DNA of 64,000 nucleotides from assembly GCF_000614065.1 (NCBI RefSeq), contig NZ_BAKG01000005.1, positions 62,001 through 126,000 on the forward strand. Direction: 5' to 3'. Below are positions 17,525 to 27,789 of this stretch, piece by piece. This stretch comes from Prevotella dentasini JCM 15908 (GTDB lineage: Bacteria; Bacteroidota; Bacteroidia; Bacteroidales; Bacteroidaceae). Within the stretch, counting starts at the first letter, position 1, and each line of letters starts with the position of its first letter. Under the pieces are notes generated by a model, which searched no databases, was not told where the DNA came from, and saw only the letters and a list, made by a program, of their open reading frames with translations. The position numbers and the translations under genes are program-made.

Positions 17525-18526
17525 CTATTGAGACATCTGTTTCCGCAGCAGGCTTCGGGCTATTTTGCCGGTTTCGGTCATCGGAATATGGCCGGTGTGC
17601 AGGATTTCCTGCGGCTGCCAGTATTTGGGCAGGACATTCCGGCAGAGCCTGCCAGTTTCGCTGATGTTCTCGTCTTCGGTAACCAATACGACCGTCTCGC
17701 CAAATTTGGGGTCGGGACGGCTTGTGATGGCGAAGGGACGGGATAGGTGCGGCTTCAGCATGGCTTCTACTTCCTCTGCCTGAATCTTGATGCCGCCCGA
17801 GTCTATCACGTTGTCTTTCCGTCCCAGTATGCGGAAACGGGTGATGCCGTCTGCGTCTCTGACTATTTCGGCACGGTCGTTGGTGGTCAGCGTATGGTTG
17901 CATACCAAGGGTGCGTCTATCGTCAGACAGCCGTCGGGCGAAAGGCTGACACCGACGCTTTCAAAAGGCCGGTACCACAGACTGGCCTCGCCGCCGTTCA
18001 GACGTCGTAGGGCAATGTGCGACAGGGTCTCCGTCATGCCGTAAGTGCTCCATACCGCATGGGGGAAGTCTTTGAGCGCGGCAGCCAAGGCGTCGTCTAT
18101 GGCACCACCGCCAATGATGAGGTGGCGGATGTTTCTGAGCCGGTCGTGCTCTTGCGGTACTTGCAGCGAATTGTAGACCTGTAGGGGAACCATGGCTGCA
18201 AAGCTGATTTCGTCGGGCCGGCTGGGCAGTGCCGAGAGCGAGTCGTCGGACAGCGGATGCCCCGAGGGAGGGACGGGGAGTAGTTGCAGCTGCCGTTCTA
18301 TGCTCCGCACAACGACCATTTTCCCTGCGATATAGTCGAGGGGCATGCAGAGCAGGGCCGTATCGTCCGGCTTGAGGTTGAGAAAGTCGCAGGTGATACG
18401 GGCAGAGTTCAGCATCCGCCGTTTCTCCACCCATAGCGGCTTGGGCTTTCCCGTAGAGCCGCTGGTATGTACCAGAAGCCGGGGAGAGGCGTTGTGCCAG
18501 TCAGAAAGAAATTCTTTTAGTGTCAT
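17525..18526 (-). CDS. menE: o-Succinylbenzoate-CoA ligase
   Basis: 333 residues from MTLKEFLSDWHNASP. It activates o-succinylbenzoate with ATP and CoA in menaquinone synthesis. It is a compact acyl-adenylate enzyme with P-loop HTSGSTGKPKPL, STYGMTETLSHIAL, and the hinge/C-terminal motif GRKDNVIDSGGIKIQAEEVE. It is shorter than the usual MenE (about 450) but typical of Bacteroidetes. An upstream in-frame extension into the menC gap is not supported. Last gene of the men operon, 49 bp after menC. Confidence 0.92.
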   Translation of the reverse strand: MTLKEFLSDWHNASPRLLVHTSGSTGKPKPLWVEKRRMLNSARITCDFLNLKPDDTALLCMPLDYIAGKMVVVRSIERQLQLLPVPPSGHPLSDDSLSALPSRPDEISFAAMVPLQVYNSLQVPQEHDRLRNIRHLIIGGGAIDDALAAALKDFPHAVWSTYGMTETLSHIALRRLNGGEASLWYRPFESVGVSLSPDGCLTIDAPLVCNHTLTTNDRAEIVRDADGITRFRILGRKDNVIDSGGIKIQAEEVEAMLKPHLSRPFAITSRPDPKFGETVVLVTEDENISETGRLCRNVLPKYWQPQEILHTGHIPMTETGKIARSLLRKQMSQ

Positions 18527-18575
18527 ATTCTGTCGGGAAATTATGATGTTCGGTTTGGACTGGTTGCCCGGATTT

Positions 18576-19633
18576 CTATTTCTGGTCTGTTGCCATCCAG
18601 AGCTGGTCGCCCCGTATCTCCAAGGGCATCGGCACATTGTCGGTGAAGAGCTGCCCTGTTCCCAGACCTTGAGCCATCGTGATGCGCGGGCCGTAGATGT
18701 CGGCGGCCAGTTGTGCTATGGCGTTCAGCCCGATGTTACTCTCCAATGCGGAGGTTATCCACGAGCCGATGCCGCGCTCACGTGCCAAGGCTATCCACTC
18801 CCGTGTCCCGGCCATGCCTCCGTGGAGGCTTGGCTTGAGGATGATGAATTGCGGACGGACGGTATCGAGAAGCTCTGCCTTGCGGTCGCGCTCGTTGGTG
18901 CCGATGAGTTCCTCGTCCAAGGCTATCGGCAGGGGCGTGTGGCGGCAGAGGTTGGCCATTGCTGCCCACTGGCGTTGGCGGATGGGCTGTTCGATGGAGT
19001 GGATGTCGTATTGTGCCAATGCCTCCAAGCGCGCCATGGCATTGTCGGGTGAGAATCCTCCGTTGGCATCTACGCGCAGCTCGACTTGTCCGCTTGGGAA
19101 GGCCTGCCGGATGTGCCGTATCAGCTCCATCTCCTTGTCGAAGTCTATAGCCCCTATCTTCAGCTTCACGCATCGGAAGCCTGACTGTAGTTTCTCCTCC
19201 AGCCGGTCGTACATTTCCTCGAAACTTCCCATCCATACCAGTCCGTTGATGGTGATGCCCTCCTCGCCCCGTCCGAACGGGGTAGCGAAGAGATTGAGCT
19301 TCCGCCGGCTTCGTATTGTGCCATTGCCGTCTCCAGACCGAAGAGCATGGAGGGATAGGGACGCATTGCCTCAAGGTCAATTTTCCCGGTCAGCTCTACG
19401 TCGTCGCAGAAACGTCTCAGCAGTTGTTCGTATTCATCGTCCGGCAGGGCGTCGCAGGAGAGGTCTGGCAGGGCGGCACACTCGCCGGTGCCTTTCCTTT
19501 CGGGATGCAGCAGGTCGGAAATGCTGACGTAGAAGCTCTTCCGCGTCGTGTAGACTCCCCTTGATGTTCCAGCCGGTTGCTTGAAGTGGAGGAGTCGGGA
19601 GGTGATGCTGAGCTTTATATTATTCTTGTTCAT
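18576..19633 (-). CDS. menC: o-Succinylbenzoate synthase (one frame break)
   Basis: About 352 residues. An enolase-superfamily enzyme that dehydrates SHCHC to o-succinylbenzoate. The capping domain starts MNKNNIKLSITSRLLHFK. The barrel has the catalytic Lys in CVKLKIG, the metal ligands in LRVDANGG, SIEQP and ALDEELIG, and the second Lys in FIILKPS. The frame breaks near 19299; one more C turns ...GGSSISS into GGSLNLFATPFGRGEEG and joins both halves. Its place between menB and menE supports MenC over a dipeptide epimerase. Confidence 0.9.
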
Positions 19634-19733
19634 TGGGCTGGGTGGAAGTTTGGTTTTTCTGTTCTTTTCCGGGTGGTGGGCAGAGACAAGCAAGACTGAT
19701 AGAGCCTTGAAGCCCTATCAGCCTTTTGAAATC

Positions 19734-20561
19734 TTATGGGAACTGCGGATATTTGTCGAAGTCGGGCTTCCGTTTTTCGAGGAAGGCCTTTCCGCCTTCC
19801 TGCGCTTCGTCCATCGTATAGTAGAGCAGGGTAGCATCTCCGGCCAGTTCCTGAATACCTGCCTGCCCGTCTAGTTCGGCATTAAAGCCGGCTTTCATCA
19901 TTCTTAGCGCAAGGGGCGAACGCTCCATCATGGTTTCCGCCCATTCCACGCACTCATCTTCGAGCCGTTCAAACGGCACAACCTTGTTGACAAGTCCCAT
20001 CCGTTCGGCCTCGGCAGCGGAATACTGGCGGCACAGAAACCATATTTCGCGCGCTTTTTTCTGCCCTACGATACGGGCGAGATAGGAGGCTCCAAAGCCG
20101 GCATCGAACGAACCGACCTTTGGCCCCGTCTGCCCGAAGATGGCATTGTCTGAGGCGATGGAGAGATCGCACATGACATGGAGCACGTGTCCGCCTCCGA
20201 TGGCATATCCGTTGACCATGGCGATGACGGGTTTCGGCAGTCTCCGAATCTGCATCTGTACGTCAAGGACATTCAGGCGGGGCACTCCGTCGCCGCCGAC
20301 ATAGCCTCCGCGCCCTTTCACGTGCATGTCTCCGCCGGAGCAGAAAGCCTTGTCACCGGCACCTGTGAGAAGAACCACGCGTATGTCGAGGGCTTCGCGG
20401 CAATAGCTGAACGCCTGCGACATCTCCCAGACGGTACGGGGTGTGAAGGCGTTTCGGTAACGTGGGCGGTTGATGGTAATCTTTGCGATATGGTTAAACT
20501 CTTCAAAGAGGATTTCCTGAAAGTCGAAACCCTCAATCGTTTTCCATTCTCTATTGGTCAT
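19734..20561 (-). CDS. menB: 1,4-Dihydroxy-2-naphthoyl-CoA synthase
   Basis: 275 residues from [15 protein letters not shown] crotonase-fold enzyme that closes the naphthoquinone ring of o-succinylbenzoyl-CoA. Family signs are [16 protein letters not shown], the oxyanion-hole stretch [27 protein letters not shown], and the conserved C-terminal [13 protein letters not shown]. The start at 20561 gives the usual MenB N-terminus. It is preceded by a strong 18-bp hairpin in the gap after menD. Confidence 0.96.
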   Translation of the reverse strand: MTNREWKTIEGFDFQEILFEEFNHIAKITINRPRYRNAFTPRTVWEMSQAFSYCREALDIRVVLLTGAGDKAFCSGGDMHVKGRGGYVGGDGVPRLNVLDVQMQIRRLPKPVIAMVNGYAIGGGHVLHVMCDLSIASDNAIFGQTGPKVGSFDAGFGASYLARIVGQKKAREIWFLCRQYSAAEAERMGLVNKVVPFERLEDECVEWAETMMERSPLALRMMKAGFNAELDGQAGIQELAGDATLLYYTMDEAQEGGKAFLEKRKPDFDKYPQFP

Positions 20562-20593
20562 AATCTTTTGTTTTTGGGAATTTATTAAACGAT

Positions 20594-20637
20594 AATAGGC
20601 GTTCATAAGCAACTGCATGTGCTTATGAACGCCTATT
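20594..20637 (-). other. Perfect 18-bp hairpin within the men operon
   Basis: AATAGGCGTTCATAAGCA and TGCTTATGAACGCCTATT pair exactly around an 8-nt loop, 10 bp after the menD stop and 32 bp before menB. On the minus strand it is followed only by ATCGTTTAATAAA, a weak T-tract. It could attenuate transcription or set an RNA processing point between menF-menD and menB-menC-menE. Confidence 0.7.
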
Positions 20638-20647
20638 TTCTCATTGA

Positions 20648-22321
20648 TTAAAATTGTGATTTGCAGCTCTGATAATATTCTTTCAGTATGCGTGCGTCTT
20701 CCTCCGGGTTGGTGAAAACCTCCAAGAGAACTGGTCCCTCTTCGGAGTTGAACATCTCGTGCAGCCCTTTTTGCAGTTCCTCGGCATCGTGGGCGGAGAG
20801 GTAGACTACGTCGTTCGCCTCGCAGATTCCCTTTGCAGAGGTTTCGTGAGCGGCTGCCACCATCTTGTTTCTGAACGGACTCTTCTCCAGACCGGACAAT
20901 TGCCGGAAGATGCCGCCGCCTCCGTTGTTGAGCAAAAGGATGGATAGGTTGCTGTCAAGGTTTTGGTTCCACAGGGCGTTTTGGTCGTAGAAGAAGCTCA
21001 GGTCTCCTATGACGCAGTAGACATCTTCGGTTTCCCGGCTTGCCACGGAGTAGCCGACAGCTGTCGAGAGTGTTCCTTCAATGCCGTTGACTCCACGGTT
21101 TACGTAGATGTACTGGTCGGAATAGATGTTTCCTAAGCGCACGGCGGTGCTGTTGCCATAGACCAGTTCGCCGTCCATATTGTCTTTCCGCATCATTTGG
21201 TGGAACATTTTCACGGCCAGAAGCTGCGAGTAGGCAGGTTGGAAAGCCCGTGCGTGTTTCTCCGCCTTGTCCATTGCGTGTTGCCAGAGTTTGCTGTAGG
21301 CTGACGGTTTCGCCTCTTTGGCTTCCTCGGAAAGAATGTCCAAGGCATCGACAGGGCAGCCATGGAAAAGGCAGGTCATGTTTTTGAATGTATCGTGAAC
21401 CTCTCCCCATTCGTCTATGAGTACGGATGGGATGTCCTTGCAGCCGCGCAGAAAGTTCTTCAGCTGCTTGCTGACAATGCTTCCTCCCATATATATGATG
21501 TAGTCCGGGCGGTAGCGGTCGTCAGATTCTACTACAGAAAGAATCTCGTCAATGTGTTGCGACGGGCAGATATCGTCGTCGGCAAGTTTCTCCTGCAAGA
21601 CAGCAGCCTTGCCTTTGATTTGATCCAGTTGCCCCAGTACGTCTCCTGCTATCTCCGGCTTCATCTGTCCGAGTACCAACATGGGCTTTTTAGCTTGGAA
21701 GAATTGTGTTGCCACGTCTTGCATGGCAATATCATCGATGAAGGATTCCAATAGTTCTATTTTTCGTTCGTCGGGCAATGACAGGACGGAATAGTCGAAC
21801 AGCGGTTCTGAAATGGGCACGTTGATGTGGACGGGGCCTCCTCCTCCGCTGATGGCAGCGTTCAGTGCTTCGTTGACCAAGCGGTTGCAATACCATCGTT
21901 CCTCGTCGTTGTGGGGTTCAGGAAGGCTGACGCTCTTGCGCACATTGGGGGAAAGTGCTCCCTGTTGCAAGATGGTCTGCCCGTCAGACTGACCTATCCA
22001 CTGTTCCGGGCGGTCTGCGGAGACAATGATTAGCGGACGATTCTGATAGTAGGCTTCGGCAGTGGCAGGGGCAACATTGAGCAATGCCGAGCCTGAAGTA
22101 ACACAGACAACCACCGGTTCGTCGTCGGCGGCTATCATGCCGAGGGCAGTAAAGCCTGCCGAACGCTCGTCGGTAACGGGGAAACACTCTATGCCGGGAC
22201 AGGCACAGAGGTTATGTACGATGGAAGAATTGCGGGAACCGGGACATACTACTGCCTTGCTGATTCTGAATTTCAGAAGTAGTGCCGTGAGAATGTTTAC
22301 GTTTTCTTTATTGCTGTACAT
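20648..22321 (-). CDS. menD: SEPHCHC synthase (MenD)
   Basis: 557 residues, full length. A thiamin-diphosphate enzyme that joins 2-oxoglutarate-derived succinic semialdehyde to isochorismate, the first committed step to menaquinone. It begins [20 protein letters not shown]; conserved pieces are [65 protein letters not shown] and the ThDP/Mg motif [19 protein letters not shown] with [11 protein letters not shown]. It lies 90 bp after menF. Confidence 0.97.
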   Translation of the reverse strand: MYSNKENVNILTALLLKFRISKAVVCPGSRNSSIVHNLCACPGIECFPVTDERSAGFTALGMIAADDEPVVVCVTSGSALLNVAPATAEAYYQNRPLIIVSADRPEQWIGQSDGQTILQQGALSPNVRKSVSLPEPHNDEERWYCNRLVNEALNAAISGGGGPVHINVPISEPLFDYSVLSLPDERKIELLESFIDDIAMQDVATQFFQAKKPMLVLGQMKPEIAGDVLGQLDQIKGKAAVLQEKLADDDICPSQHIDEILSVVESDDRYRPDYIIYMGGSIVSKQLKNFLRGCKDIPSVLIDEWGEVHDTFKNMTCLFHGCPVDALDILSEEAKEAKPSAYSKLWQHAMDKAEKHARAFQPAYSQLLAVKMFHQMMRKDNMDGELVYGNSTAVRLGNIYSDQYIYVNRGVNGIEGTLSTAVGYSVASRETEDVYCVIGDLSFFYDQNALWNQNLDSNLSILLLNNGGGGIFRQLSGLEKSPFRNKMVAAAHETSAKGICEANDVVYLSAHDAEELQKGLHEMFNSEEGPVLLEVFTNPEEDARILKEYYQSCKSQF

Positions 22322-22411
22322 TGTGGATGTTGTCTGATGGGTGTTGTCTGATGATGAGAATAAGGAGAGATGATGAGGCTGATTGGGCCTTTCGGGCAGA
22401 CAGGAACGATG

Positions 22412-23455
22412 TTACAATAATAGCCGCCTCATGGTCTGGAGCTTGGCCTCTGTCTCTTTCCACTCGTTATCTTCCGTGCTTTCTTTCAGTAGTCCGCCAC
22501 CGGCAAATAGCCGGTACGAACATCTGCCCATCTGCATACAGCGCAATGTAACATAGAGCCGGCAGGAACCATCTTTGGAAACCGGGCCAGTGAATCCGCT
22601 GTAATATCTTCTCCGCGTATGCTCATGGGCGAGGATAAATTTCCGTGCAGCCTCTTTCGGCATGCCGCAGACGGCAGGGGTGGGGTGGAAGGTATCAAGG
22701 AAATGTCCGAGATGGATGTTGTCGTTGAGACAGAAGCGGAAATCGGTCCGCAAATGTGCCAGTCCGGCTGCCTGTACCGTGTAGGGTCCTTGCTCTTCTA
22801 TGCGGTCGGCAATGGGCTGCAGGCGTTCCCTTACGTAGTCGGCCACCCACTTTTGTTCCTCCCTGTTCTTCTCCGACCAGTCAAGGCTTCCCTCTCTATA
22901 TGGCATGGTTCCTGCCAACGCCATTGTTCTGTACCGTCCCTGTCTGCCCTCCAAGAGTATTTCAGGGCTTGCCATCAGCCACATCCCCGTCTGCGGAGTA
23001 TAGAACAGGGCTATGTACTGGTGTGGATAGCAATGGCAGGCACGTACGAAAATCTCCCGGGGCGACAGCCGTCCCGTCTTCATCTCTACGAAAGAGCGGG
23101 CCAGAACGAGTTTGCCGAACATGCCGTTTCCCAGTTCCTGCTGGAAACGGAGGAAGTCCTGCCGATATGCCTCACGCTCTTCGGTAACCCGGGACTTGAA
23201 ATCGGTCGTGTCGCTCTCGTCTGGCAACAGGCTGAGACCCTCTTCGTCGTTCATGGAAAAATCTCCCCCCTCTGCCTTTTTGCTGCCCAATAACAGGATA
23301 GGACTATCATCGGAAGGAGCAAAGGGAGCTATGACGAACCCTTCACTTTCGTTGATTTCAGCCATCGAAGCAAGGATGCGGGGTGCAACCGGCAGGGAAA
23401 CGACGTGGTAGCTCTTCTCGTCGGGAAAGCGATAGACGGCAAACGGCTTCATCAT
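22412..23455 (-). CDS. menF: Isochorismate synthase
   Basis: 347 residues, on the short side for the family but normal for Bacteroidetes. It converts chorismate to isochorismate. The chorismate-binding fold shows FGKLVLARSF, FYTPQTGMWLMASPEILL, TMALAGTMPYREG, FHPTPAVCGMPKEAA, HEHTRRRYYSGFTGPV and FAGGGLLKESTEDNEW. Its ATGATG start overlaps the stop of the thioesterase gene by 4 bp once that gene's frame is mended, so the two are coupled. Confidence 0.94.
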   Translation of the reverse strand: MMKPFAVYRFPDEKSYHVVSLPVAPRILASMAEINESEGFVIAPFAPSDDSPILLLGSKKAEGGDFSMNDEEGLSLLPDESDTTDFKSRVTEEREAYRQDFLRFQQELGNGMFGKLVLARSFVEMKTGRLSPREIFVRACHCYPHQYIALFYTPQTGMWLMASPEILLEGRQGRYRTMALAGTMPYREGSLDWSEKNREEQKWVADYVRERLQPIADRIEEQGPYTVQAAGLAHLRTDFRFCLNDNIHLGHFLDTFHPTPAVCGMPKEAARKFILAHEHTRRRYYSGFTGPVSKDGSCRLYVTLRCMQMGRCSYRLFAGGGLLKESTEDNEWKETEAKLQTMRRLLL

Positions 23456-23888
23456 TCGTCCATTTTCAGAACAGGACTCTTCTGTGGTTCAATCACGTAG
23501 TTGGTAACCTGCACCATTGAAATCAGTTCGCCCTCGTCGTTTTTATCTCTATATGCCATACGTGCAATGTCTTTCCCTTGTGCACCAACCGCCCGTAGGC
23601 CGTAACGGTACCTCCGTAGGGCATAGCCTTAACGTGGTCTCCGCTGACGCTGATGCCCAAAGCCATTTTTCCGGGACAGGCTGCCATCGAACCGACACCG
23701 GCCAGATTTTCTGCCAATGCCAGCGATGCACCGCCCGACAAGAAGCCGAACGGCTGCTTGTTGCGGTCGTCTACTGCCATCTTTGCCATCAGCGTGTCAG
23801 GTTCCGGGGTCGAAATGAACTCCATGCCGAGCGTCCGGCTCAGTCCGTCCTCATTCTCCAGAAGTTGCTTCTGTATTTCTATGTCCAT
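23452..23888 (-). CDS. Hotdog-fold thioesterase, probable DHNA-CoA hydrolase (one frame break)
   Basis: About 145 residues. The hotdog core is complete: MDIEIQKQLLENEDGLSRTLGMEF, then QPFGFLSGGASLALAENLAG with the HGG-type helix position read as SGG, and SGDHVKAMPYGG. The frame breaks near 23543 at an A4 run; one more A gives KNDEGELISMVQVTNYVIEP and a stop at 23452 that overlaps menF as ATGA. First gene of the men operon, so the likely substrate is 1,4-dihydroxy-2-naphthoyl-CoA. Substrate is inferred from context only. Confidence 0.85.
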
Positions 23889-23977
23889 AATATTATATAT
23901 AAATAGGTGTGCCGCTACCCGATGGACAAGCCGCAGGAAGTCTCTGCGTGTCTCTCCGGCCTATGCGAAGCACTTTG

Positions 23978-24008
23978 CAAAGATACTAAAAAACAAACTC
24001 AAATCCAA
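23978..24008 (-). promoter_or_regulatory. Promoter of the menaquinone operon
   Basis: Minus strand TTG (24008-24006), 20 nt, TATCTTTG (23985-23978). The leader is about 85 nt. Confidence 0.75.
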
Positions 24009-24046
24009 GTCTTTCGTGTGGTTATCCCCTCTTTATTATGCCTAAA

Positions 24047-24082
24047 ACTCCCCTTTCGGATAATTCCGAAAGGGGAGTCTTG
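24047..24082 (-). terminator. Terminator of the M6 protease gene
   Basis: ACTCCCCTTTCGGA, TAAT, TCCGAAAGGGGAGT: a perfect 14-bp stem. On the minus strand it is followed by TTTTAGG. Confidence 0.85.
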
Positions 24083-24118
24083 GGTTATGGTTGGTTCAGA
24101 ACCGGGTTCCGAAACCTT

Positions 24119-26934
24119 TTATTTAAGTACGACCTTCTTGCCGTTCTTGATGTATATGCCGTGTACAGGACGAACCACCCTGCGGCCTTGCAAGTCGTAG
24201 TACACGTCGTCTTCGGTCTCGACTGTCTTCAGTTCGCTGATTCCCAATGCTACATTTACGAACTTCTTCCAGTACTGGTCGGCTGCATAAGCCTCCTTGC
24301 TGCCTTCTGGAACAAACAGTTTGCAAGTCTCCGAATTGGTCTCTGTGAATGGGTCGGAGGTTGCGGTGGCAGGAATCTTGGTCTTGGCAACAAGACTGGT
24401 CAGGCTGGAAGAGCTGATAGAGTTTGCACCGAGGGCCTTCAGGGAGTCGGAGAGCACAATCTCGTTGAGCGATGTTCCCTCGAAGGCATAATCGCCAATG
24501 CGCGTAACCTTGACGGGCAGGGTATAGCTACCCTTCTTTGCAGCAGGATAATAGAGCAGTGCAGCCTCGTTCTCTCCGGAAGAGATGAACTTGACAACGA
24601 TAGAGTCTATGAGGTTGGCACCTGTTGCCGTGAACTTGATGCTGTTGGTGTTTCCAGTCCATTCCTTTTCTTTGAGAGTGCCTTCACCGGCTGTCAGTTT
24701 CGGGGTAGCACCCATGCCTAAGATGACATTGGTAATAGTAGAGCCTTCAGGAACACTGAATGTGAGCGTTGCCCCGGTGTAGCAGCGGAATGAAACCTTT
24801 GCACCAGAATCCCAGAGACGGGTGATGGTAGACCCATCGGTCGTGGTAAGAGTAACTTCTCCCATCTCGATGGGGGCAGTGATATGCCCTCCGTTGACAT
24901 TTCCGTTGCGTGAAGTAGGAAGATCCCATGAGTTTTTGTTGAAGTTGAAGTTTTCTTCCATATTCCTCAAGATGGGGCCTCCACTCTGTCCGTAGTCGTT
25001 GCTGCGGGTATAGAGAGCCTCGTCAAGCGACTGATAGGTGTTGTTCTCTCCTGCTACCTGAATTTTCTCTATTGCCTTGCTTCCGCGGAAAGAGTTGGCA
25101 GCAATGGCAGTAACGGTGGCAGGGAGAGACACGGAGATCAGGTTGTCGCAGTTGGCAAAGGCGTCGTCTGCAACACCTACGACGGTATAGGTAACGTCGT
25201 CCTTGGTGAATGTCTCCGGTACGACCACTTCGCTTCATATTTTCCTTCTGCCTTCGGGATGACTATCCATGTGCGCTTGTTGTTGTACTGATAGGTAATG
25301 CCGTTGATGGTCTCCTTGTCTCCCACGGTGTAAGGAACTGACTTGCCGTCCTCTGAGATGAAGTTGAAGGTGATGGTTGCGTCGTCGTGCTTCTCTATCT
25401 TGTAGATAGGGGCTGTTGTGAGTCCTCCGCCGCTGTAGAGTGGCAGCGAGGTAATCTCATCCACGCCGTTTCCATAGAGGTTGTCCTGTGAAGCAGTGTA
25501 GCTCAGTTTCTTCTTGTTGGCAGTAATAATCAATGCACGTTTCCTTGTCTGTACGTTGTTGAGGTTGTTCGAGCTCCACGCATTGGCATCGTAGGTAACG
25601 TGGGTCATCATCAGGCCGCTTCCGAAATGGTGTCCTTCAGAGTCGGTGTTGGGATACCATGTGCCCGGCTGGCGGTTCTCGAAGAGGAAATACTCTTTAT
25701 TCGTACCTGGCTTGCGTACCATGACCGCGTAGGTTCCGTTGACGGAGTCGGCAGGATTCAGCGTTACCGTCTGTGCTTCAGTTATCTCCTTGATGTCGAG
25801 CCAGCCCATGTAGGAACGCTCGTAGGCAGTGTAGCCGATAGGAGCACGGCTGTTGTTGACGTAGGCACCGGCATCCATGATGGACCAGTAGCTGAAAGCG
25901 TCGTCATTGCCATAGTTGTAATTCGTGCAGTAGAAGTCGGGCAGGCCGAGTGCGTGTCCGAACTCGTGGCAGAATACGCCCATGCCCATCAGGCTACCGT
26001 CGTTGCCCAGCTCGTTGCCGACAAAGAAGGAGTTGAAGTGGAAGCCTGCAATATCGCTGTCGATGTCGTATTCGCAGGGCCATACATAGTCGGCACCGTT
26101 TCGCTCGGTAGCCTCACCGCGGCTGCATAGAGAACGCTGACCAGCTCGATGTTACCCTCTTCGTCCTTGAACTGGGCGAAGTCCACGCCCTGTTCCTTGG
26201 CAGCCTTTATGGCATCGGTAACCAATCCCGTTACGTCCTTGTCGTTTCCGTAATAGTCGTTGGCTCCGTAGGCCTTGTAGCTCTTGTCGAGCGTAACTAT
26301 GCCTACAACGTGAAAGTCGGGCCGGAACATTCCCCGGCTCTGCGAGATGAAGTAGTCGCGTGCCGAGCCTACACAATGCTGCTCGTCCTTATAGCCCTTC
26401 TCGTTGTAGAAGCGGTTCATCTTCTCCTGCGTCGTGGTAGCCTTGAACTTCAGGTCGGAGAACTGCACCATGATAACGGGAATCTTCCGATCGCCGATGC
26501 TCTTCACTGCGCCCTTGCTTGGCGTGCCATATTTGCCCAGACCGTCTTCGGTTGAGGCTATGATGGCCTTGCGTGCCTTGTGCTGGGGAGCCTCCATGGC
26601 GGCCAGTTCGTCAATGCGCGACTCTATGTCGTTGGCGGTGATGAATTCCTTTTCGGCCTCCGAGCGCAGGTTGGCTTCGTGGGCAACGAACTTTGAGGCA
26701 ACAAGCCGGCCGTTTTCCATTTGTGCGTAGCAGAGGTCGCCTGCCTGATTCAGTACTAAGATTTTCCCGTCAAGAGAGGTGTAGAAGGCAAAGTGCCCAT
26801 CACCGTTCTTGTAGCACATCATGGTTGTCCCGTCACTCTGCTTGAACTCCCAAGCCTTCGGGATGGGGCGGATGGCCTGTACTTGCAGCGATATGGCAAG
26901 AGACAGCATCGCCAGTGTAAGAACTTTTTTTCAT
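24119..26934 (-). CDS. Secreted M6-family metalloprotease with sorting tail (three frame breaks)
   Basis: About 938 residues when rejoined. Starting at ATG 26934, removing one A from an A7 run gives a clean signal peptide (MKKVLTLAMLSLAISLQVQA); as read the frame is broken. An M6-type catalytic domain follows with the zinc motif HEFGHALGLPDFY and the later MDAG turn. Further breaks near 26125 and 25231 are each mended by one G. After the protease domain come a BspA-like leucine-rich piece (VVGVADDAFANCDNLISVSL), a carbohydrate-binding-like beta region and a C-terminal tail (YYDLQGRRVVRPVHGIYIKN) of the type IX secretion kind. Role: probably a surface or secreted protease. Confidence 0.85.
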
Positions 26935-26995
26935 TAGAATGTTTGCTTTTAATTATTGATTTGTATCTATTTTTGTTTTTGCCAAAAGAAGCTCA

Positions 26996-27026
26996 CAAAT
27001 TTAATATTTTTCGCTATAATACTCAA
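26996..27026 (-). promoter_or_regulatory. Promoter of the M6 protease gene
   Basis: Minus strand TTG (27026-27024), 20 nt, TAAATTTG (27003-26996). Confidence 0.7.
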
Positions 27027-27395
27027 ATAATAGAGGTGTAAATATTGTTTTTTAACATGTAAGAGGCGGTTCTGCCATGTCTGTGGCATGGGTCGGGTGG
27101 GCAGAATGATAAATTTCTCCTAATTGTGCGAGGTGGAATATCGGCCAAGGGGCATGCAGCTTTTGGGAAAGAATGACATGAAGGCATATTTCTATGCAAA
27201 GATGCTTTGGTAGAAGGATGGCGGATGATGGTATCGGGCTATGGACGAACGGGGACGGGAGGGGCACAATAAGCTGCTTTGGGTATGTGTCTTGAAGTTA
27301 TAAATGTTTACAAAAAAGATAGATGACCGTCGTGTGTTATGGTTTCCGGTCGTTAGTCTCAATGGGTTGACAATCAGAAATTTAACGAATGTATT

Positions 27396-27486
27396 GATGA
27401 AACGTCCCCTGCGGTGTTCCGAAACAGCCGTTCTGACGATGCCGGAAAGGCTTCCCGGTGCAGCGAAAGTGCCGCTTTCGTTGCAT
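27396..27486. repeat. Dispersed 23-bp-type repeat, copy c (4 units)
   Basis: Four consecutive units (27396-27418, 27419-27441, 27442-27462, 27463-27486); the last contains GCGAAAGTGCCGCTTTCG, the family core. The surrounding gap 27027-27669 shows no real gene; the short ORFs there have no family features. Confidence 0.65.
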
Positions 27487-27669
27487 GGGGAAGCCGTGGC
27501 GGATGAGCGATTACGAAATAGTTTTACAGAAATTGCGGGTCTCCTGACCGACGATGGAGGGCTGCCTCTGGTGCGAATGTATGAAATCGAAGCCTGTTTC
27601 CCCACTCGTTCAGGTCATGAGCCGTCGCCTTGATTCATCGGTACAGGAGGGTTTCCCGCTCCCGATGCC

Positions 27670-27699
27670 TTGCCGTGTCGCATAAAAGTTGTACCTTTG
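27670..27699 (+). promoter_or_regulatory. Promoter of mfd
   Basis: TTG (27670-27672), 19 nt, TACCTTTG (27692-27699), about 85 nt before the mfd start. Confidence 0.7.
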
Positions 27700-27789
27700 C
27701 AGAGGCAAGACCGCACAGGGCAATGGGGCGATGAGCCTCTGCCGTCCTTCGCAATAGGCTCTATGCCATTCTCAACGCAAATCAATGCG

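Noticed and set aside
27052-27633. Short ORFs in the gap before mfd
   Set aside because: They overlap each other on both strands, have no family features and cover the 23-bp repeat.
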